DNA of 64,000 nucleotides, taken from the NCBI GenBank assembly GCA_002279825.1, contig NCCV01000001.1, positions 1 through 64,000 of the forward strand, in the 5' to 3' direction. Positions within the stretch are counted from its first letter, which is position 1. Every line of letters starts with the position of its first letter. Below, in pieces: positions 41,700 to 52,365 of the stretch. Source of the DNA: Sphingomonadales bacterium 12-68-11 (GTDB lineage: Bacteria; Pseudomonadota; Alphaproteobacteria; Sphingomonadales; Sphingomonadaceae). The position numbers and the translations under genes were made by a program. The notes beneath the pieces are model-generated. The model saw only the letters and a list, made by a program, of their open reading frames with translations, searched no databases and was not told the origin of the DNA.

Positions 41700-42251
41700 A
41701 TGACCATCCTTCATATCGATAGCAGCATCACCGGCGAGGGCAGCGTCAGCCGCACGATCAGCCAGGCGATCGTGAGCGAACTCACGGCCCGCGATCCCGC
41801 CGCCCGGGTGATCCGCCGCGATGTCGCCGCCGATCCGCTGCCGCACCTGACGCTCGCTTCCTATGCCGACACCGCGGTGCTCGACGAGTTCCTTGCCGCC
41901 GACACCGTGGTGATCGGCGCGCCGATGTACAACTTCACGCTGCCGACGCAGCTCAAGGCCTGGCTCGACCGCGTGCTCGTCTCGGGCAAGACCTTCCGCT
42001 ACACCGAGGCCGGGCCCGAAGGGCTGGCGGGCGACAAGCGGGTGATCGTGGCACTGGCACGCGGCGGCTTCTACGGCGCGGGTTCGCCGGTCGCCGCGCT
42101 CGAGCATCTCGAAACCTATCTGCGCTCGGCATTCAATTTCATCGGCATCGAGCCCGAGTTCGTCGCCGCCGACGGCATCAACATCAGCGCCGAGCAGAAG
42201 GCTTCGGCGATCGACCAGGCCCAGGGCGAGGCGGTGCGCCTCGCGGCGTGA
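41700..42251 (+). CDS. azoR: FMN-dependent NADH-azoreductase
   Basis: 183-residue flavodoxin-like flavoprotein. LHIDSSITGEGSVSRTISQAIV is the FMN phosphate loop, APMYNFTLPTQLKAWLDRVL binds FMN, and the FMN-ring loop is ARGGFYG. Azoreductases reduce quinones and azo compounds with NADH and protect against quinone stress. It is a little shorter than the E. coli enzyme (~200). Its divergent regulator is at 41194. Confidence 0.93.
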   Translation: MTILHIDSSITGEGSVSRTISQAIVSELTARDPAARVIRRDVAADPLPHLTLASYADTAVLDEFLAADTVVIGAPMYNFTLPTQLKAWLDRVLVSGKTFRYTEAGPEGLAGDKRVIVALARGGFYGAGSPVAALEHLETYLRSAFNFIGIEPEFVAADGINISAEQKASAIDQAQGEAVRLAA

Positions 42252-42252
42252 G

Positions 42253-42657
42253 CTAGCCCAGGCTGCCGGGCCCGAAGGCGTGCGGGAGCAGTTCGGAGAG
42301 ACGAACTTCCCGCACCTCGCCGGGGCCGACACAATGGATCACCGGGTCGATCCCGCCGAGCGCGGCCAGTTCGTGCAGCACCTGGCGGCAGCGCCCGCAG
42401 GGGGTCACGGTATCCGGCCCGCTGGCGACCACGGCCAGCTCGACCAGCCCGCCGCGCCGCCCCTCGGCGAGCGCGCGGGCGACCGCCACCGTCTCGGCAC
42501 AGAGCGACAATCCGTAACTGGCGTTCTCGACATTGGCCCCGGTCACCACCGCGCCGTCGGCAAAGCGCAGCGCCGCGCCGACCTGGAACTTCGAATAGGG
42601 CGCGTAAGCCCGCGCCATCGCCGCGCGCGCGGCGGCGATGAGATCCTCGGCGCTCAC
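42253..42657 (-). CDS. cdd: Cytidine deaminase
   Basis: 134-residue homotetrameric-type enzyme converting cytidine to uridine. Zinc ligands are Cys53 (SLCAETVA), Cys87 and Cys90 (TPCGRC); the proton shuttle is Glu55. SKFQVGAAL and GANVENASYG complete the nucleoside site. It starts with GTG, overlapping the stop of the GH25-like gene (GTGA), as the last gene of a three-gene unit with UPF0262 and GH25. Confidence 0.94.
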   Translation of the reverse strand: MSAEDLIAAARAAMARAYAPYSKFQVGAALRFADGAVVTGANVENASYGLSLCAETVAVARALAEGRRGGLVELAVVASGPDTVTPCGRCRQVLHELAALGGIDPVIHCVGPGEVREVRLSELLPHAFGPGSLG

Positions 42658-43352
42658 GGCTGCACCACTACCCAGCGCAGCGGTTCGGGGCTCGCCTCGG
42701 TGCGGAGCGCGGAATTGGCGGTCCACAGGCTCCACGGCCGCCCGGCATAGTCGGGCTGGATCCAGTCGCGCGTGACCCACAGCCCGCGGTCCATTCTGGC
42801 CGCCACATGGTAGCGCTCCTCGAACGCGGGCGAAAGCAGCAGCACCGCCGGCTGCCCCGCGTGGCCCTCGATCTGGTTGAGGAAAGTGGTGAGCTCGCTT
42901 TCGACGGCCGCCTCGCTGACCGGGTCGGCGCAGCCTTCGGCCGTCTGCTCGAGCGCGACCGCCGGCGGGAGCAGCGCGGCATCGCGCGGCACGATCGTCA
43001 GGAAATTGCCCGCCTGACGCTCGGCCGCCACGCACGGATCGTACCGATGCACCACGCCGACCCGCAGCGCGCTATCCCTGGCGAGCGGAAAATTGCGCGC
43101 GAAGGCAGCGTCGCGCGCGGCCGCCCCGTCGCTCGCCTCGAGATAGACGAAGCTCGCGCCGACCGCGTGCAAGGCGTCGAAATCGGTCGGGCCGTCGCGC
43201 GCGCCGATCAGTGCCCCCTGGGCCGGAAACTCCGCGCGCGCGGGCATCCAGTGCTGCGCCTGCCACCACAGCCAGCCGCCGCCGACCAGCGCCGCCAGCA
43301 GCAGCGTGGCAACGACCCGTCCGCGCCAGGAAATGGCCCGCTTGCGCCCCAT
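42654..43352 (-). CDS. GH25 (lysozyme-like) membrane-anchored protein with a degenerate active site
   Basis: 232 residues with an N-terminal anchor helix (about 12-31) and a GH25-type barrel: GALIGARDGPTDFDALHAVGASFVYLEAS, VGVVHRYDPC, ALLPPAVALEQT and WSLWTANS. In active GH25 enzymes the LPP motif continues as L-D-V-E; here it is V132-A133-L134-E135, so the catalytic Asp is lost and only Glu135 remains. The Asp of the N-terminal GID motif is also missing. Either the activity is altered or it is a binding protein. It is coupled to cdd. Confidence 0.75.
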   Translation of the reverse strand: MGRKRAISWRGRVVATLLLAALVGGGWLWWQAQHWMPARAEFPAQGALIGARDGPTDFDALHAVGASFVYLEASDGAAARDAAFARNFPLARDSALRVGVVHRYDPCVAAERQAGNFLTIVPRDAALLPPAVALEQTAEGCADPVSEAAVESELTTFLNQIEGHAGQPAVLLLSPAFEERYHVAARMDRGLWVTRDWIQPDYAGRPWSLWTANSALRTEASPEPLRWVVVQP

Positions 43353-43382
43353 CGGCTTCCCAAGACCTCTTCTGGTGCCCGA

Positions 43383-43868
43383 TCAGGCTTTGATATGCAG
43401 CACGCAGATCAGCGTGAACAGCCGGCGCGCGGTGGCGAAGTCGGTTTCGACTTTGCCTTCGAGCGCTTCGATAAGCTGACGGGTGGCCCGGTCGTGGATC
43501 GCGCGACGGGCCATGTCGATCGTCTCGATCTCCTGCGCCGAGGCCCGGCGCAGCGCGTTGTAATACGATTCGCAGATCGCGAAGTACTCGCGCACCTCGC
43601 GCCGGAAGCGCGCCAGGCCGAGCCCGATCGCGCCCGCGTCGGCCCCGGCGGCGTCGTGAATGGAGATCGCCAGCCGCCCGTCGATGACCGCCAGCGCGAG
43701 CGCCCACGGCCCGGCATGGCCCTGCTCCGCCGCACGCAGCGGACGGAAGCTGTTATCGGCGACCAGGTCTTCCATCGCCACCCGCCGCTCCTGCTCGACA
43801 TCGGGATTGCGCCACAGGATGGTGGCTTCGTCGAGTTCGACGTGGGCAATGCGGTCGGTTGCGAGCAT
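43383..43868 (-). CDS. UPF0262 family protein
   Basis: 161 residues, cytoplasmic. The family pattern is plain: DRIAHVELDEATILWRNPDVEQERRVAMEDLVADNSF, FRREVREYFAICESYYNALR, IETIDMARRAIHDRATRQLIEAL and TARRLFTLICVLH. The family is nearly restricted to Alphaproteobacteria and has no known function. ATG 43868 begins the conserved part. It is divergent from dnaB. Confidence 0.9.
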   Translation of the reverse strand: MLATDRIAHVELDEATILWRNPDVEQERRVAMEDLVADNSFRPLRAAEQGHAGPWALALAVIDGRLAISIHDAAGADAGAIGLGLARFRREVREYFAICESYYNALRRASAQEIETIDMARRAIHDRATRQLIEALEGKVETDFATARRLFTLICVLHIKA

Positions 43869-43924
43869 TGGCCGCGCTTTCGCAGATGCGGCAGGGGTCG
43901 GGCAAGCGATTGCGCTCATCCCCG

Positions 43925-43933
43925 CTATCCACA
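43925..43933 (+). promoter_or_regulatory. Possible DnaA box upstream of dnaB
   Basis: CTATCCACA differs from the E. coli DnaA box TTATCCACA by one base. It lies in the divergent dnaB/UPF0262 spacer 58 bases before the dnaB start. A single 9-mer with one mismatch can arise by chance. Confidence 0.25.
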
Positions 43934-43990
43934 GGGGCGCTCCAGCGCGGCACTCTTGCGGGGGCATCGGGCCGGGCGCATCAGGATCGG

Positions 43991-45493
43991 ATGGCTTCCG
44001 TTCTCGACCGTCCTGCCACCGAAGCGACCGCCGGGCGCGCGCTGCCTGCCAATCTCGAGGCCGAGGCGGCGTTCCTGGGCGCGGTGCTGTTCGACAATAC
44101 CCTCCTCGAAGAACTGGCGGTGCCGCTCCGGCCCGAACATTTCTTCGAGCCGCTCCACGCCCGCATCTTCGAGCGTATCCAGGTCCAGCTCGACAAGCAG
44201 ATGCTGGTCAGCCCGGTCACGCTCAAGCCCTACTTCGAAGCCGATCCGGCGATGGCCGAACTGGGCGGCACGGCGTACCTCGCGCAGCTGACCGCCGATC
44301 CGCAAGGAATGCTGGCCCCGCGCGCGCTCGCGCAGCAAATCTACGACCTCGCGCTGCTGCGCGAGCTGGCGCGGGTCGGCCGCGAACTGATCGACAACGC
44401 GCTCGACACTTCCGAAGAAGTCGAGCCGCTCAAGCAAGTCGAGCGCGCCGAAGCCGCGCTGTTCGAAGTGGCCGAAGGCGCGCTGTCGGGCACCGAGGCG
44501 GACAGCTTCCGCGGCGCGACGAACCGCGCACTGGCGATGATCGAAACCGCGATCAATTCGGGCGGCCACGTCTCGGGCAAGACCACCGGGTTCGCCTCGA
44601 TCAACGAGAAGTGCGGCGGGCTCCACGACAGCGACCTGATCATCGTCGCCGGGCGCCCGGGCATGGGCAAGAGTTCGCTCGCGACCAACATCGCCTTCAA
44701 CTGCGCCGACCGCCTGCTGCGAGACCGCCGCGACGGGATCGTCAAGACCGTCGGCGCGGGGGTGGCGCTGTTCAGCCTCGAAATGTCGAGCGACCAGCTC
44801 GCCACCCGCATCCTTGCCGAACAGGCCGGCATCCCCAGCGAACTGCTGCGCATGGGCAAGATCGGCAAGGACGACTTCAAAGAGCTCAGCTACGCCAGCC
44901 AGCGGCTCGCCGACCTGCCGCTCTACATCGACGACACCCCGGCGCTGACCATCGGCGCGCTGCGCAGCCGGGCGCGGCGGCTCAAGCGGCGGTTCGACAT
45001 CGGGCTGATCGTGATCGACTACCTGCAGCTGCTCCAAGGCAGCGGCCGCGCCAGCGACAACCGCGTCAACGAGATCTCCGAGATCAGCCGCGGCCTCAAG
45101 ACCCTGGCCAAGGAACTGCAAGTGCCGGTGATCGCGCTGTCGCAGCTCAGCCGCGCGGTCGAGAGCCGCGAAGACAAGCGGCCGATGCTGTCCGACCTGC
45201 GCGAATCGGGCTCGATCGAGCAGGACGCCGACATGGTCTGGTTCATCTACCGCGAGGACTACTACGTCGCCTCGCGCGAGCCCAAGGTGCCGCGCGGCGA
45301 CGACGACATGAAGACGCACGAAGCGCATGCCGCCTGGACCGCCGAGATGGAGCGCGTCTACGGCCTCGCCGAACTCATCATCGCCAAGCAGCGCCACGGC
45401 GCGACCGGCAAGGTCCGGCTGCGCTTCGAGCCCAAGATCACCCGCTTCAGCGATCTCGCCGAGGGCGAATACCAGTCCAACGATTACGAATGA
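43991..45493 (+). CDS. dnaB: Replicative DNA helicase DnaB
   Basis: 500 residues. The N-terminal domain (about 15-120) binds primase, and the RecA-like motor carries Walker A GRPGMGKS (221-228), Walker B LIVIDYLQLL, LSQLSRAVESREDKRPMLSDLRESGSIEQDADMV and the terminal RFEPKITRFSDL. It unwinds DNA at the replication fork as a hexamer. AGGA precedes ATG 43991 by 4 bases; the longer frame to 43859 is unsupported. A near-consensus DnaA box lies upstream. Confidence 0.97.
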   Translation: MASVLDRPATEATAGRALPANLEAEAAFLGAVLFDNTLLEELAVPLRPEHFFEPLHARIFERIQVQLDKQMLVSPVTLKPYFEADPAMAELGGTAYLAQLTADPQGMLAPRALAQQIYDLALLRELARVGRELIDNALDTSEEVEPLKQVERAEAALFEVAEGALSGTEADSFRGATNRALAMIETAINSGGHVSGKTTGFASINEKCGGLHDSDLIIVAGRPGMGKSSLATNIAFNCADRLLRDRRDGIVKTVGAGVALFSLEMSSDQLATRILAEQAGIPSELLRMGKIGKDDFKELSYASQRLADLPLYIDDTPALTIGALRSRARRLKRRFDIGLIVIDYLQLLQGSGRASDNRVNEISEISRGLKTLAKELQVPVIALSQLSRAVESREDKRPMLSDLRESGSIEQDADMVWFIYREDYYVASREPKVPRGDDDMKTHEAHAAWTAEMERVYGLAELIIAKQRHGATGKVRLRFEPKITRFSDLAEGEYQSNDYE

Positions 45494-45502
45494 GCCGGGG
45501 CG

Positions 45503-45997
45503 CTACGGGCCGCAGGTCCAGGTGCCTTCGTAAGTGCGTTCGGTGCCCGTGGCCCAGCGCGCGATGAGCCGCGCCGGATAGGGCGGCGATTCGCCGCCGG
45601 CGAGCGGGGTATTCGAGACCAGCTCGACCGCGATCGTCAGGCCATCGGCGGAAAAGCCGGTCCCATCGGGCAGCCCGTCGTATCCGCCCGGCTCGTCCGC
45701 TTGGCCGAGGAGCCGCCTTGCGCCCACTTTGACCAGCCCTTCGGCGCGGCCGGTGCGATCGGCCACGTTGCCACGCATCGCCAGCAGCGTACCGCCGTCG
45801 GCGGTGAAGGCGCACGCCAATTCGCCGGAAAGCGGATCGGCGGCGTAGTCGTCGGGAGTCAACACGGCGAGGCCGGGCGGTAGGCCTTCCGAAGAGGTCG
45901 TCGGCGCCGCCACCGCGGACGGCGGATCGGCGGGCGCATCGCCAGCGGGTGAGCAGGCGGCGAGCAGGAGCACGGCGGCTGGTGGCCAGCGGAGCAT
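45503..45997 (-). CDS. Predicted lipoprotein of unknown function
   Basis: 164 residues with lipobox LLLAAC (Cys15). The mature part has [39 protein letters not shown] and a C-terminal [19 protein letters not shown] pattern. Two cysteines (in LACAF and TWTCGP) may form a disulphide in the periplasm. No family name is recognised. It converges on dnaB with 9 bases between stops. Confidence 0.75.
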   Translation of the reverse strand: MLRWPPAAVLLLAACSPAGDAPADPPSAVAAPTTSSEGLPPGLAVLTPDDYAADPLSGELACAFTADGGTLLAMRGNVADRTGRAEGLVKVGARRLLGQADEPGGYDGLPDGTGFSADGLTIAVELVSNTPLAGGESPPYPARLIARWATGTERTYEGTWTCGP

Positions 45998-46141
45998 CGC
46001 GGAGGGTCTCGTCTGCGGCGGATCGGAACCCAGCCAACGGGCGGCGGCGCCACCAGGTTCCGGGGGCGATCCTTGACTCTCGCGCACCGCGCCCTTAGAT
46101 CGCGCGTTCCCCGTACAACCGGCTATCCACGGAGTGCCCGA

Positions 46142-46486
46142 ATGGCGCGCGTTACCGTCGAAGATTGCGTCGACAAGATCCCCAACCGCTTCGACCTGGT
46201 GCTGCTCGCCGCGCAGCGCGCGCGCGAGATTTCGGGTGGAGCCGAGCTTACCGTCGACCGCGACCGCGACAAGAACCCCGTGGTCGCGCTGCGCGAGATC
46301 GCCGAGACCACGGTGCGCCCCAAGCTGCTGCACGAGAGCCTCGTCCAGTCGCTCCAGCGCGTGCTGCCCGACGAGGAAGACGCGGCCGACGAAATCGGCT
46401 CGCTCAGCCAGTCGGCCGAAGCCATGCGGCTCAGCGCCGCCGCGCCGGCGCGCACCACTTCGATGGGCGGCGACTACGACGGCTGA
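46142..46486 (+). CDS. rpoZ: RNA polymerase omega subunit
   Basis: 114 residues. [20 protein letters not shown] and [13 protein letters not shown], then [12 protein letters not shown] with the C-terminal extension typical of Alphaproteobacteria. Omega helps assembly of RNA polymerase and forms part of the ppGpp site. ATG 46142 follows directly on from the typical start; the frame continuing to 46073 is not conserved in look. Confidence 0.96.
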   Translation: MARVTVEDCVDKIPNRFDLVLLAAQRAREISGGAELTVDRDRDKNPVVALREIAETTVRPKLLHESLVQSLQRVLPDEEDAADEIGSLSQSAEAMRLSAAAPARTTSMGGDYDG

Positions 46487-46667
46487 CCGCCGCCGCGTTC
46501 GCGAACTGACGTCTGCAGGTAGGGCCGTGCCGCGAGGCGCGGCCCTTCTGCGTTGGCCCGTCGCGCGCGGTGTCCTCGGCATGACCCGGCCCGGCATGCC
46601 CTTGCCAGTCGTCATCGAAATGTCACACAACGCCCGCCTACGGGGTTGAAGGAGGGGCGGAGCGAGC

Positions 46668-47405
46668 ATGGCGGTTATCGCGGTTTACAGCGTGAAAGGC
46701 GGCGTCGGAAAGACGACCATCGCCGCCAACCTCGCGTGGTGCTCGGCGACCATCTCCTGCCGCCGGACGCTCCTGTGGGACCTCGACGCGGCCGGCGGGG
46801 CCGGATTTCTCTACGGGCTCGACCCCCGCAAGAAGCGCGCTGCCGAAAGCGTGTTTGCCCGCGATGCAGACCCCACAGCTCTGATCCAGCCGACCGGATA
46901 CCCGCGGCTCGACCTGCTGCCCGCCGACGAGTCGCTGCGCGAGCTCGATTCGCTGCTCGCCCGGATCGGCAAGCGCAAGCGCCTGGCCAAGCTCGCCGAG
47001 ACCTTGGCCGGACGCTACGAGCGGATCATTCTCGACTGCCCGCCGGTGCTCAACGAAATCAGCGCGCAAGTGCTGCGGGCGGCGGATTGCGTGATCGTCC
47101 CGCTCCCGCCCTCGCCGCTGTCGAAGCGCGCCTTCGACCTCGTGACCCGCGAGATCGCCGCGCACGCGCAGCCGCGCCCGCCGATCCTGCCGGTGCTGTC
47201 GATGCTCGATCGCCGCCGCACGCTGCACCGCGAGGCGCGCGAGGAGCATCCCGACTGGCCGGTGATCCCGCTCGCCAGCGCGATCGAGCAGTGCGCGACG
47301 CGCCGCGCGCCTGTCGGCGCGTTTGCGCCTAGCTCCCCTGCGGCGCGGGGCTTCGCGCAGCTGTGGACCGCGATCGAGCGCAAGCTCGTGAGCCTCAAGA
47401 CCTAG
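46668..47405 (+). CDS. Orphan ParA/MinD-type ATPase
   Basis: 245 residues. The deviant Walker A KGGVGKTT (10-17) is followed by WDLDAAGGAGFLYGL and IILDCPPVL, and the C-terminal helices of the ParA family. GGAGGGG precedes ATG 46668. No parB, minE or plasmid partition site lies nearby, so it is an orphan that may position another cargo such as a polar or chemoreceptor complex. It is followed at 57 bases by DUF3667. Confidence 0.88.
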   Translation: MAVIAVYSVKGGVGKTTIAANLAWCSATISCRRTLLWDLDAAGGAGFLYGLDPRKKRAAESVFARDADPTALIQPTGYPRLDLLPADESLRELDSLLARIGKRKRLAKLAETLAGRYERIILDCPPVLNEISAQVLRAADCVIVPLPPSPLSKRAFDLVTREIAAHAQPRPPILPVLSMLDRRRTLHREAREEHPDWPVIPLASAIEQCATRRAPVGAFAPSSPAARGFAQLWTAIERKLVSLKT

Positions 47406-47461
47406 CGCCGCAGCTTGGCCTTCGCTCCGCTCCGCTATAGGATGCGCGGTATGGTGGGGGC

Positions 47462-48571
47462 ATGAGCGAGATCGCCGACGCGCTGGGCAGCGCCGCCGAG
47501 GGCTCCCTGCTCGGCCGCGCGGTCGAGCCCGGCACGAGTACGGGCCGCGATCCGGTGCCCGGCGCGGACGGCCACACCCACGAGAGCGCCTGCCTGAACT
47601 GCGGCACCGAACTGATCGGCCCGCACTGCCACGCGTGCGGCCAGCGCGGCCACATGCACCGCACGATCGGCGCGTTCTTCCACGATCTGCTCCACGGCGT
47701 GCTGCACTTCGAAGGCAAGACCTGGAACACGCTGCCGATGCTCGCGTGGCGCCCGGGCGCGCTGACGCGGCGCTACATCGCCGGCGAGCGGGCCAAGTTC
47801 GTTTCGCCGATGGCGCTGTTCCTGTTCTCGGTGTTCCTGATGTTCGCGGTGTTCCAGATCGTGGGCATCGGCCCGCCGAGCGACTTCACCGCGCTCGAGG
47901 ACGCCGCCACCGTCACTCCCGAGCAACAGCTCGCTGGCTTGCGCGAAGCGCGCGGCTCGATGCGGACCGACGATCCCGCCGCGGGGACGCTCGACCGCCA
48001 GATCGCTCGGCTCGAGCGCGAGATCGATGAGACGCCTGCCGCGCCGCCCGCCCCCGCGCCGAGCGGCAGGACCGGCGCTCCGGAGTTGCTCGCGCAGAGC
48101 GCCGACGGCAGCTTCAGACTCAACACGGTCCGAAGCGGTTGGCCGGCGCTCGACAACGGCATCAAGAAGTGGCGCGAGAACCCTAGCCTGATGGCGTACA
48201 AGCTGCAGTCCAACGGCTACAAGTATTCGTGGCTGCTGATCCCGCTGTCGATCCCGTTCGTGGGGCTGCTGTTCGCATGGCGCCGCAAGTTCGGGGCTTA
48301 CGACCACGCGGTGTTTGTGACGTACTCGCTGGCGTTCATGACGCTGCTGTTCGTGGCGATCGCGCTGCTCGGCCAGATCCCCGGGATCGGCACGCCGCTG
48401 TTCTTTGCCACCGTGCTGATCCCGCCGCTGCACATCTACAAGCAGCTCAAGGGCGCCTACGGGCTGACGCGGTTTTCGGCGCTATGGCGGACGTTTGTCC
48501 TGATGACCTTTATCGGGGTGATCCTGACGCTGTTCCTGAGCATGGCGCTGCTGCTCGGCGTCATCGGCTGA
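47462..48571 (+). CDS. DUF3667 membrane protein with a zinc ribbon
   Basis: 369 residues. The N-terminal zinc ribbon has Cys44-x2-Cys47 and Cys56-x2-Cys59 (CLNCGTEL, HCHACGQ). It is followed by HRTIGAFFHDLLHGVLHFEGKTWNTL, the DUF3667 hallmark, and several membrane helices after about residue 110 and again near 240-365. A charged, low-complexity loop (EQQLAGLREARGS) lies between them. The function is unknown. Confidence 0.88.
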   Translation: MSEIADALGSAAEGSLLGRAVEPGTSTGRDPVPGADGHTHESACLNCGTELIGPHCHACGQRGHMHRTIGAFFHDLLHGVLHFEGKTWNTLPMLAWRPGALTRRYIAGERAKFVSPMALFLFSVFLMFAVFQIVGIGPPSDFTALEDAATVTPEQQLAGLREARGSMRTDDPAAGTLDRQIARLEREIDETPAAPPAPAPSGRTGAPELLAQSADGSFRLNTVRSGWPALDNGIKKWRENPSLMAYKLQSNGYKYSWLLIPLSIPFVGLLFAWRRKFGAYDHAVFVTYSLAFMTLLFVAIALLGQIPGIGTPLFFATVLIPPLHIYKQLKGAYGLTRFSALWRTFVLMTFIGVILTLFLSMALLLGVIG

Positions 48572-48582
48572 GCGAGCTTACC

Positions 48583-48954
48583 CTAGCAGGGGAACTTGCT
48601 CGCAAAGATCCGGGTCATCACCTCGGTCATGTCGATGCGAGTCCGCTCTGCAGACGGGATCGCTGCGAGTACGCGCATCAGTTCGTCGCTGGTCAGAGCG
48701 GCCTGCCCGCGCCGCGGCGGGCAGAAGCGGGCCCCACGGCCGGCCGCGACAGCCGCCTCCTGGTTGGCCCTGGCCCGTTGGCTGGCAGCCTTACCCTCAT
48801 CCGTCAGCGCGCCGATCTCGCGCCTGGACAGCAGCGCGAGGGCACCTTTGGCCTGGAGCGCGGAGGCGCGCTGATAGAAACGTTCGGCGCTCATCGTTTG
48901 CGCCGTTGCAGGCGCCGCCAACAGCAACGCGGTCAGACCAAACCAAGCTCTCAT
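48583..48954 (-). CDS. Rap1a/Tai-like exported protein
   Basis: 123 residues. A signal peptide (MRAWFGLTALLLAAPATAQ) precedes a compact helical domain: SAERFYQRASALQAKGALALL, AVAAGRGARFCPP and RIDMTEVMTRIFASKFPC. Two cysteines, in FCPP and the final FPC, probably form a disulphide. The pattern matches the Rap1a/Tai immunity fold as I recall it; here no effector is next to it, so an immunity function is not proven. Confidence 0.7.
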   Translation of the reverse strand: MRAWFGLTALLLAAPATAQTMSAERFYQRASALQAKGALALLSRREIGALTDEGKAASQRARANQEAAVAAGRGARFCPPRRGQAALTSDELMRVLAAIPSAERTRIDMTEVMTRIFASKFPC

Positions 48955-49016
48955 CGCGCACTCCCCGAGCCGTCAGCGCCAGGCTGACGCGTGCGGAGTG
49001 AACGCGATTTGAACGG

Positions 49017-50957
<1,941 letters not shown>

Positions 50958-50982
50958 TCGGTCTGGTCCCGCCTTTCGCCGA

Positions 50983-51011
50983 TCAATGTAGGCAGGTGCG
51001 GGTGAATGGCA
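50983..51011 (-). promoter_or_regulatory. Candidate promoter of ftsH
   Basis: Minus strand TTGCCA, a 17-base spacer and TACATT lie about 25-60 bases before the ftsH ATG. The extended CTTGCC...CCTACATT also resembles a weak RpoH promoter. The assignment to a sigma factor is uncertain. Confidence 0.35.
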
Positions 51012-51063
51012 AGCTAACGCGGGCGAGGCTGCCCCGGAACGGCACCCTTGCGGGGCAATGCGT

Positions 51064-52275
51064 TTAACGGCGGGCGCGCGCCTCGATAAGTTGCTCCGAC
51101 AGATCGGCCCCCTGCTGACCGGTAACCTGAAACAGCGCTTCGAAGCTCTCGCCGCCTTCCGCCAGTGTCGCGACTTGCGGCGGCAGATCCCCCGCGAGCA
51201 AGTGCGCGATACCGCGCAGCCCGGTGTCGCGCGCGCCGGCCACCACGGCGACCAGCGCCCCACCGGGCGCTCGGAAGCGGCTGACGTAGCCGTAATCGCG
51301 GTAATAGACCGGTGAGGCCAGGCTGCGCGCTTCTTCGCTGACGTAAGCCTTTCCGGAGGCGCCATCGATCAACTCGTCGTATGTCTCGCCCACGCGGAAA
51401 CCCGAGTTCACGAACACCGTGTCCTCGAGCATCCCCATCCCGCTGACGAGTCCGAAATAGACCACGTCCGAATCGCGCAGTGTGTCGGCATGGACCTGCG
51501 AGGCGGCGATCACCTCTACCGGCCGGCGCGTTTCGGCGAGCACGGGCATGAGTTCGCGCAACGCATAGGCGACCGAGAACGGCAGGTAATTGAGGCCCAT
51601 GTCCTGCGCCAGGTCGTAGCGATCGGGATCGCTTTCCTGCATGCGCGCCAGGTCGGTAGGCGAATTGACGCGGAAATCGCGGATCAGCCGGCCGTTCTCG
51701 GGGGACAGCTCGTCGATCTCGCCGAAGATATAGTAATCGCCGAGCACGATCGTCAGCGGCCGATCCGACTCGATGAACGGTTGCCACAGCGCATTGGGTG
51801 TCGGCGCGGCTGGGGTGGACCAGTGCCCGGCGAGAAACGCCAGCGCGAGCAGCAGCGCGGCGGCCGGCGCCAGCACGCGCCAGTCCTTCCAGCGCGGCGT
51901 GCGCGCGGGCGCAGTCGTGGCGATTTCCTCCTCGGCGCCGGCGAAGCGCAGCGCATAGGCGCCGGCGGGCACGGTCAGGCGTCCGTCGACTATCCCGAGT
52001 CCGGCGTAGTGCTCATCGAGCCGTTTGCGCAGCCGGTGGATATAGACCCGCACCGTGGCATCGTCGCCGGCGACATCGGGTTGACCGAACACGGTATCGG
52101 CAATTTCGGCCTGGCTAGCGGGGAGCGAGCCCGGACCGCGCGCGGCGAGGTAGTCGAACAGTTCGCGCAGCCGGCCGCTCTCGCCCACCACATTGGCAGC
52201 GCGCAGACGCGCCACCTCGTCGGCGAAAGTTACCGCGGCGCGCTCCTCCTGATCCACCTGTAACCCTCGTTTCAC
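51064..52275 (-). CDS. ToxR-like membrane-bound winged-helix regulator
   Basis: 403 residues. Residues 25-112 form an OmpR/ToxR-type winged helix ([59 protein letters not shown]). A single membrane helix lies at about 134-150, and a large periplasmic domain (155-403) carries [14 protein letters not shown] and [18 protein letters not shown] binding inside and a sensor outside is the ToxR/CadC layout. It starts with GTG 52275. It is divergent from a TonB-dependent receptor, whose expression it may control through the palindromes between them. Confidence 0.75.
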   Translation of the reverse strand: MKRGLQVDQEERAAVTFADEVARLRAANVVGESGRLRELFDYLAARGPGSLPASQAEIADTVFGQPDVAGDDATVRVYIHRLRKRLDEHYAGLGIVDGRLTVPAGAYALRFAGAEEEIATTAPARTPRWKDWRVLAPAAALLLALAFLAGHWSTPAAPTPNALWQPFIESDRPLTIVLGDYYIFGEIDELSPENGRLIRDFRVNSPTDLARMQESDPDRYDLAQDMGLNYLPFSVAYALRELMPVLAETRRPVEVIAASQVHADTLRDSDVVYFGLVSGMGMLEDTVFVNSGFRVGETYDELIDGASGKAYVSEEARSLASPVYYRDYGYVSRFRAPGGALVAVVAGARDTGLRGIAHLLAGDLPPQVATLAEGGESFEALFQVTGQQGADLSEQLIEARARR

Positions 52276-52291
52276 GGCATCCCCGCCCGAT

Positions 52292-52323
52292 GTAACGGGC
52301 CGTTACGTTGCCATTACCGTAAT
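52292..52323. promoter_or_regulatory. Two adjacent perfect palindromes: probable operators for the ToxR-like protein
   Basis: GTAACGG-G-CCGTTAC (52292-52306) and ATTAC-C-GTAAT (52313-52323) are both perfect. Their centres are 19 bases apart, about two helical turns, and half-sites are similar (GTAAC, ATTAC). They lie 17-48 bases upstream of the regulator start and 43-74 bases before the receptor start. Confidence 0.55.
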
Positions 52324-52365
52324 TAACTTGGCTTGGCGAGCCAGGCGCGGCCAAGCGGTCGGGCC

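Noticed and set aside
46610..46631. Pho-box-like TCGTCATCGAA/ATGTCACACAA with an 11-base period before the orphan ParA
   Set aside because: Only half the consensus positions match and no phosphate gene is near; chance is likely.
48971..48989. Inverted repeat CGTCAGC/GCTGACG between ftsH and the Rap1a-like gene as terminator
   Set aside because: Short stem with no T-run on either strand, so termination is not supported.
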